Source: Cyanobacteria bacterium Co-bin13
Lineage (GTDB): Bacteria > Cyanobacteriota > Cyanobacteriia > Phormidesmidales > Phormidesmidaceae
Assembly: GCA_014534385.1 (NCBI GenBank)
Contig: JACVRP010000172.1
Span: 1 to 7,645, forward strand
Length of the DNA: 7,645 bases
Reading direction: 5' to 3'
The notes beneath the pieces were generated by a model. The model ran no database searches. It was not told the origin of the DNA and saw nothing but the letters and a program-made list of their open reading frames with translations. This document shows, piece by piece, positions 6,345 to 7,645 of the stretch (its first letter is position 1; every line of letters begins with the position of its first letter). The position numbers and the translations under genes are program-made.

Positions 6345-6722
6345 ATGAATCCACCTATTGGAAAAACCTGCTGGGCCATCGCTGAAGGATATATTCCTCC
6401 TGGGAGTACGGGCGAGGGACAGGAATTTGTTAGCCATGAAACCGCCTGCTTGCTAAATACGTCAGACCAGGATGCCCAGGTTGAGATCACGATTTATTTT
6501 AGCGATCGCGAGCCGGTTGGCCCGTACTCAATCACCGTCCCAGCCAGACGGACAAAGCACGTACGGTTTAACGATCTCAAAGACCCTGAGCCGGTACCGC
6601 TGGGCACTGAGTACGCCAGCGTCATTCAGTCGGATGTGCCCATTGTGGTGCAGCACAGCCGCTTAGATTCGCGGCAGGCCGAGAACGCACTGCTGAGCAC
6701 AATTGCTTTTGCCGTTAGTTAA
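6345..6722 (+). CDS. Sensory rhodopsin transducer family protein (ASRT-like)
   Basis: The 125-residue product is a close relative of the Anabaena sensory rhodopsin transducer, a small soluble all-beta protein that forms a tetramer and binds sensory rhodopsin, and is reported to bind DNA. From memory, many stretches match the Anabaena protein closely: CWAIAEGYIPP (9-19), SHETACLLN (30-38), AQVEITIYFSD (44-54), EPVGPYSITVPARRTKHVRF (56-75), ASVIQS (91-96), VPIVVQH (98-104) and RLDSRQAENALLSTIA (106-121). The length also equals the family norm. ATG 6345 is chosen over TTG 6312, which would add 11 residues not seen in the family; no clear ribosome site precedes either. No rhodopsin gene lies beside it. 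Homologues in non-phototrophs led to the proposal that the superfamily binds small molecules, perhaps sugars. The downstream GH13 gene, 106 bases away on the same strand, is compatible with that. Confidence 0.95.
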   Translation: MNPPIGKTCWAIAEGYIPPGSTGEGQEFVSHETACLLNTSDQDAQVEITIYFSDREPVGPYSITVPARRTKHVRFNDLKDPEPVPLGTEYASVIQSDVPIVVQHSRLDSRQAENALLSTIAFAVS

Positions 6723-6737
6723 CCTTCAATCGGTTAA

Positions 6738-6772
6738 CCCGCTGCAGCGCAAGCTTTTCTTGAGCCAGCGGG
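6738..6772 (+). terminator. Two-tier stem-loop after the ASRT-like gene
   Basis: CCCGCTG (6738-6744) pairs perfectly with CAGCGGG (6766-6772). Inside it, CAAG (6750-6753) pairs with CTTG (6759-6762) around the loop CTTTT. No T-run follows, so it is at best a weak terminator. It could instead be a processing or stability element between the ASRT-like and GH13 genes. Upstream, GTTAACC is repeated at 6718-6724 and 6733-6739. Confidence 0.35.
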
Positions 6773-6790
6773 CAGTGCCCACCCTACTAG

Positions 6791-6818
6791 TTGACTAGAA
6801 GAGAGCGGGCCATATTTG
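6791..6818 (+). promoter_or_regulatory. Weak candidate promoter of the GH13 gene
   Basis: TTGACT (6791-6796) is a good -35-like hexamer. With 16 bases of spacing it faces TATTTG (6813-6818), a poor -10. The pair lies just ahead of ATG 6829, which would leave a very short leader. CTAG is repeated at 6787 and 6795 on either side of the -35. Only the -35 half looks persuasive. Confidence 0.22.
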
Positions 6819-6828
6819 CCTGACTATT

Positions 6829-7645
6829 ATGCGAACACACTGGTACAAAAACGCAATTTTTTATTCCCTCAATGTCGAAACCTTCTTTGACAGCAATGGA
6901 GACGGTATTGGCGACTTTCAGGGGCTAACCCAAAAGCTAGACTATATTGCCAGTCTGGGGACAACCTGCCTCTGGCTGCTGCCCTTTTACCCATCTCCCA
7001 ATCGCGACAATGGGTACGACGTGATGGACTACTACAACGTCGATCCGCGCCTGGGCACGCTGGGCGACTTTGTCGAGTTTATGGTGCAGGCCAAGGAGCG
7101 GGGCATTCGGGTGTTGATCGACATGGTGATCAACCACACATCCATCGAGCACCCCTGGTTTCAGTCGTCTCGCTCCGACCCCAACTCGCCTTACCGGGAC
7201 TACTACATTTGGGTCGATACCCCCCCTGACCCCGATAAAGTTAAGCAAAAAGACGTTGCCTTTCCAGGCGTAGAAGACAGCATTTGGGAGTATGACGAAG
7301 CTGCCCAAGCCTATTACCTGCACCACTTTTATAAAGAGCAGCCAGACCTAAACTTTACCAACCCTGAGGTGCGGGAAGAAATTTGTAAGATCATGGGCTT
7401 TTGGTTGGCCCTAGGCGTTTCTGGGTTCCGCATTGATGCAGCTCCTTACATGCTAGAAACCCCAGGCCTAGAGGAGGTCGATCCCGAAAAGATTAAGGGC
7501 TTCTACACAGAGATGCGGACCTTCGTCACTAGCCGCTGCAGCGACGCCATTCTGCTGGCCGAGGCCAACGAGCCCCCCAAAAAAGTTCCAACGTTCTTTG
7601 GGGAAGGCGATCGCATGCACATGCTGTTTAACTTCCTGCTGAACC
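6829..7645 (+). CDS. GH13 alpha-amylase family / trehalose-synthase-like enzyme, 3' partial
   Basis: Translation from ATG 6829 is open to the window edge (272 codons), so the C-terminal part is missing. The protein is a retaining alpha-glucan enzyme of glycoside hydrolase family 13, with the barrel start WYKNAIFYSLNVETFFD (5-21) and a calcium-site-like SNGDGIGDF (22-30). Conserved region I is DMVINHTS (98-105, with N102 and H103). Region II is GFRIDAAP (199-206), whose D203 is the expected nucleophile. Region III is LLAEANE (242-248), whose E245 is the expected acid/base. The segments LPFYPSPNRDNGYD (51-64) and FYKEQPDLNFTNPEV (167-181) resemble trehalose synthase (TreS, maltose to trehalose) and related enzymes often annotated simply as alpha-amylase. 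Substrate cannot be fixed without the rest of the gene. No signal peptide is present, so it acts in the cytoplasm. No strong ribosome site is visible. Confidence 0.9.
   Translation, partial: MRTHWYKNAIFYSLNVETFFDSNGDGIGDFQGLTQKLDYIASLGTTCLWLLPFYPSPNRDNGYDVMDYYNVDPRLGTLGDFVEFMVQAKERGIRVLIDMVINHTSIEHPWFQSSRSDPNSPYRDYYIWVDTPPDPDKVKQKDVAFPGVEDSIWEYDEAAQAYYLHHFYKEQPDLNFTNPEVREEICKIMGFWLALGVSGFRIDAAPYMLETPGLEEVDPEKIKGFYTEMRTFVTSRCSDAILLAEANEPPKKVPTFFGEGDRMHMLFNFLLN

Larger units (their letters stand above)
184..7614. repeat. Nine dispersed HIP1 palindromes (GCGATCGC)
   Basis: Exact copies lie at 184, 2374, 3220, 3298, 3925, 5009, 6047, 6502 and 7607 (start positions). Eight are within coding sequence and one (3298-3305) is between the amidase and the L7/L12-like gene. 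About 0.1 would be expected by chance in a random sequence of this length. HIP1 is a hallmark of many cyanobacterial genomes. The window's first bases, ATCGC, could be the end of a tenth copy. Confidence 0.95.

Noticed and set aside
6937..7326. Minus-strand open frame of 129 codons
   Set aside because: It lies entirely opposite the GH13 gene, whose catalytic motifs are clear on the plus strand.
1..7645. CRISPR arrays, tRNA or rRNA genes, insertion sequences, toxin-antitoxin or phage genes
   Set aside because: I looked on both strands and found no regularly spaced repeats, no cloverleaf, no transposase motifs and no terminal inverted repeats with target duplications.

Overview
The window is chromosomal DNA of a cyanobacterium. 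Three things point there. The palindrome GCGATCGC (HIP1) occurs nine times in 7.6 kb, inside and between genes. There is a two-AMIN-domain N-acetylmuramoyl-L-alanine amidase of the cyanobacterial type. There is a close relative of the Anabaena sensory rhodopsin transducer. Base composition is moderately GC-rich and even, and I see no insertion sequence, phage gene, CRISPR array, tRNA or rRNA. A filamentous Leptolyngbya/Nodosilinea-like host is a guess.

Layout: (1) a plus-strand DUF2330 protein fills the left end; its frame is open to the window edge and carries membrane segments, so its start lies outside. (2) A 234-base spacer holds a three-copy 14-bp tandem repeat, an extended -10 promoter candidate and a perfect 9-bp stem-loop. 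(3) The cell-wall amidase follows, best started at TTG 1738. (4) A small membrane-anchored protein with two L7/L12-like helical repeats comes next; its stop codon shares the palindrome CTAG with the stop of the convergent gene. (5) Two minus-strand genes follow: a membrane-anchored type I periplasmic-binding protein with a TPR-like segment, and a MOSC-domain protein. (6) A 175-base divergent spacer separates these from a plus-strand pair, the ASRT-like protein and a GH13 alpha-amylase/trehalose-synthase-like enzyme that runs off the right edge. No gene-free stretch exceeds 300 bases.

The genes do not form one pathway. DUF2330, the amidase and the anchored binding protein act in or outside the cell envelope. 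The MOSC protein is a predicted molybdenum-cofactor enzyme. The ASRT-like protein next to a GH13 enzyme, with no rhodopsin gene in the window, is the most intriguing association: it would fit a small-molecule or sugar-linked role for this family rather than light signalling. I see no convincing evidence of a wholly new multi-gene system.
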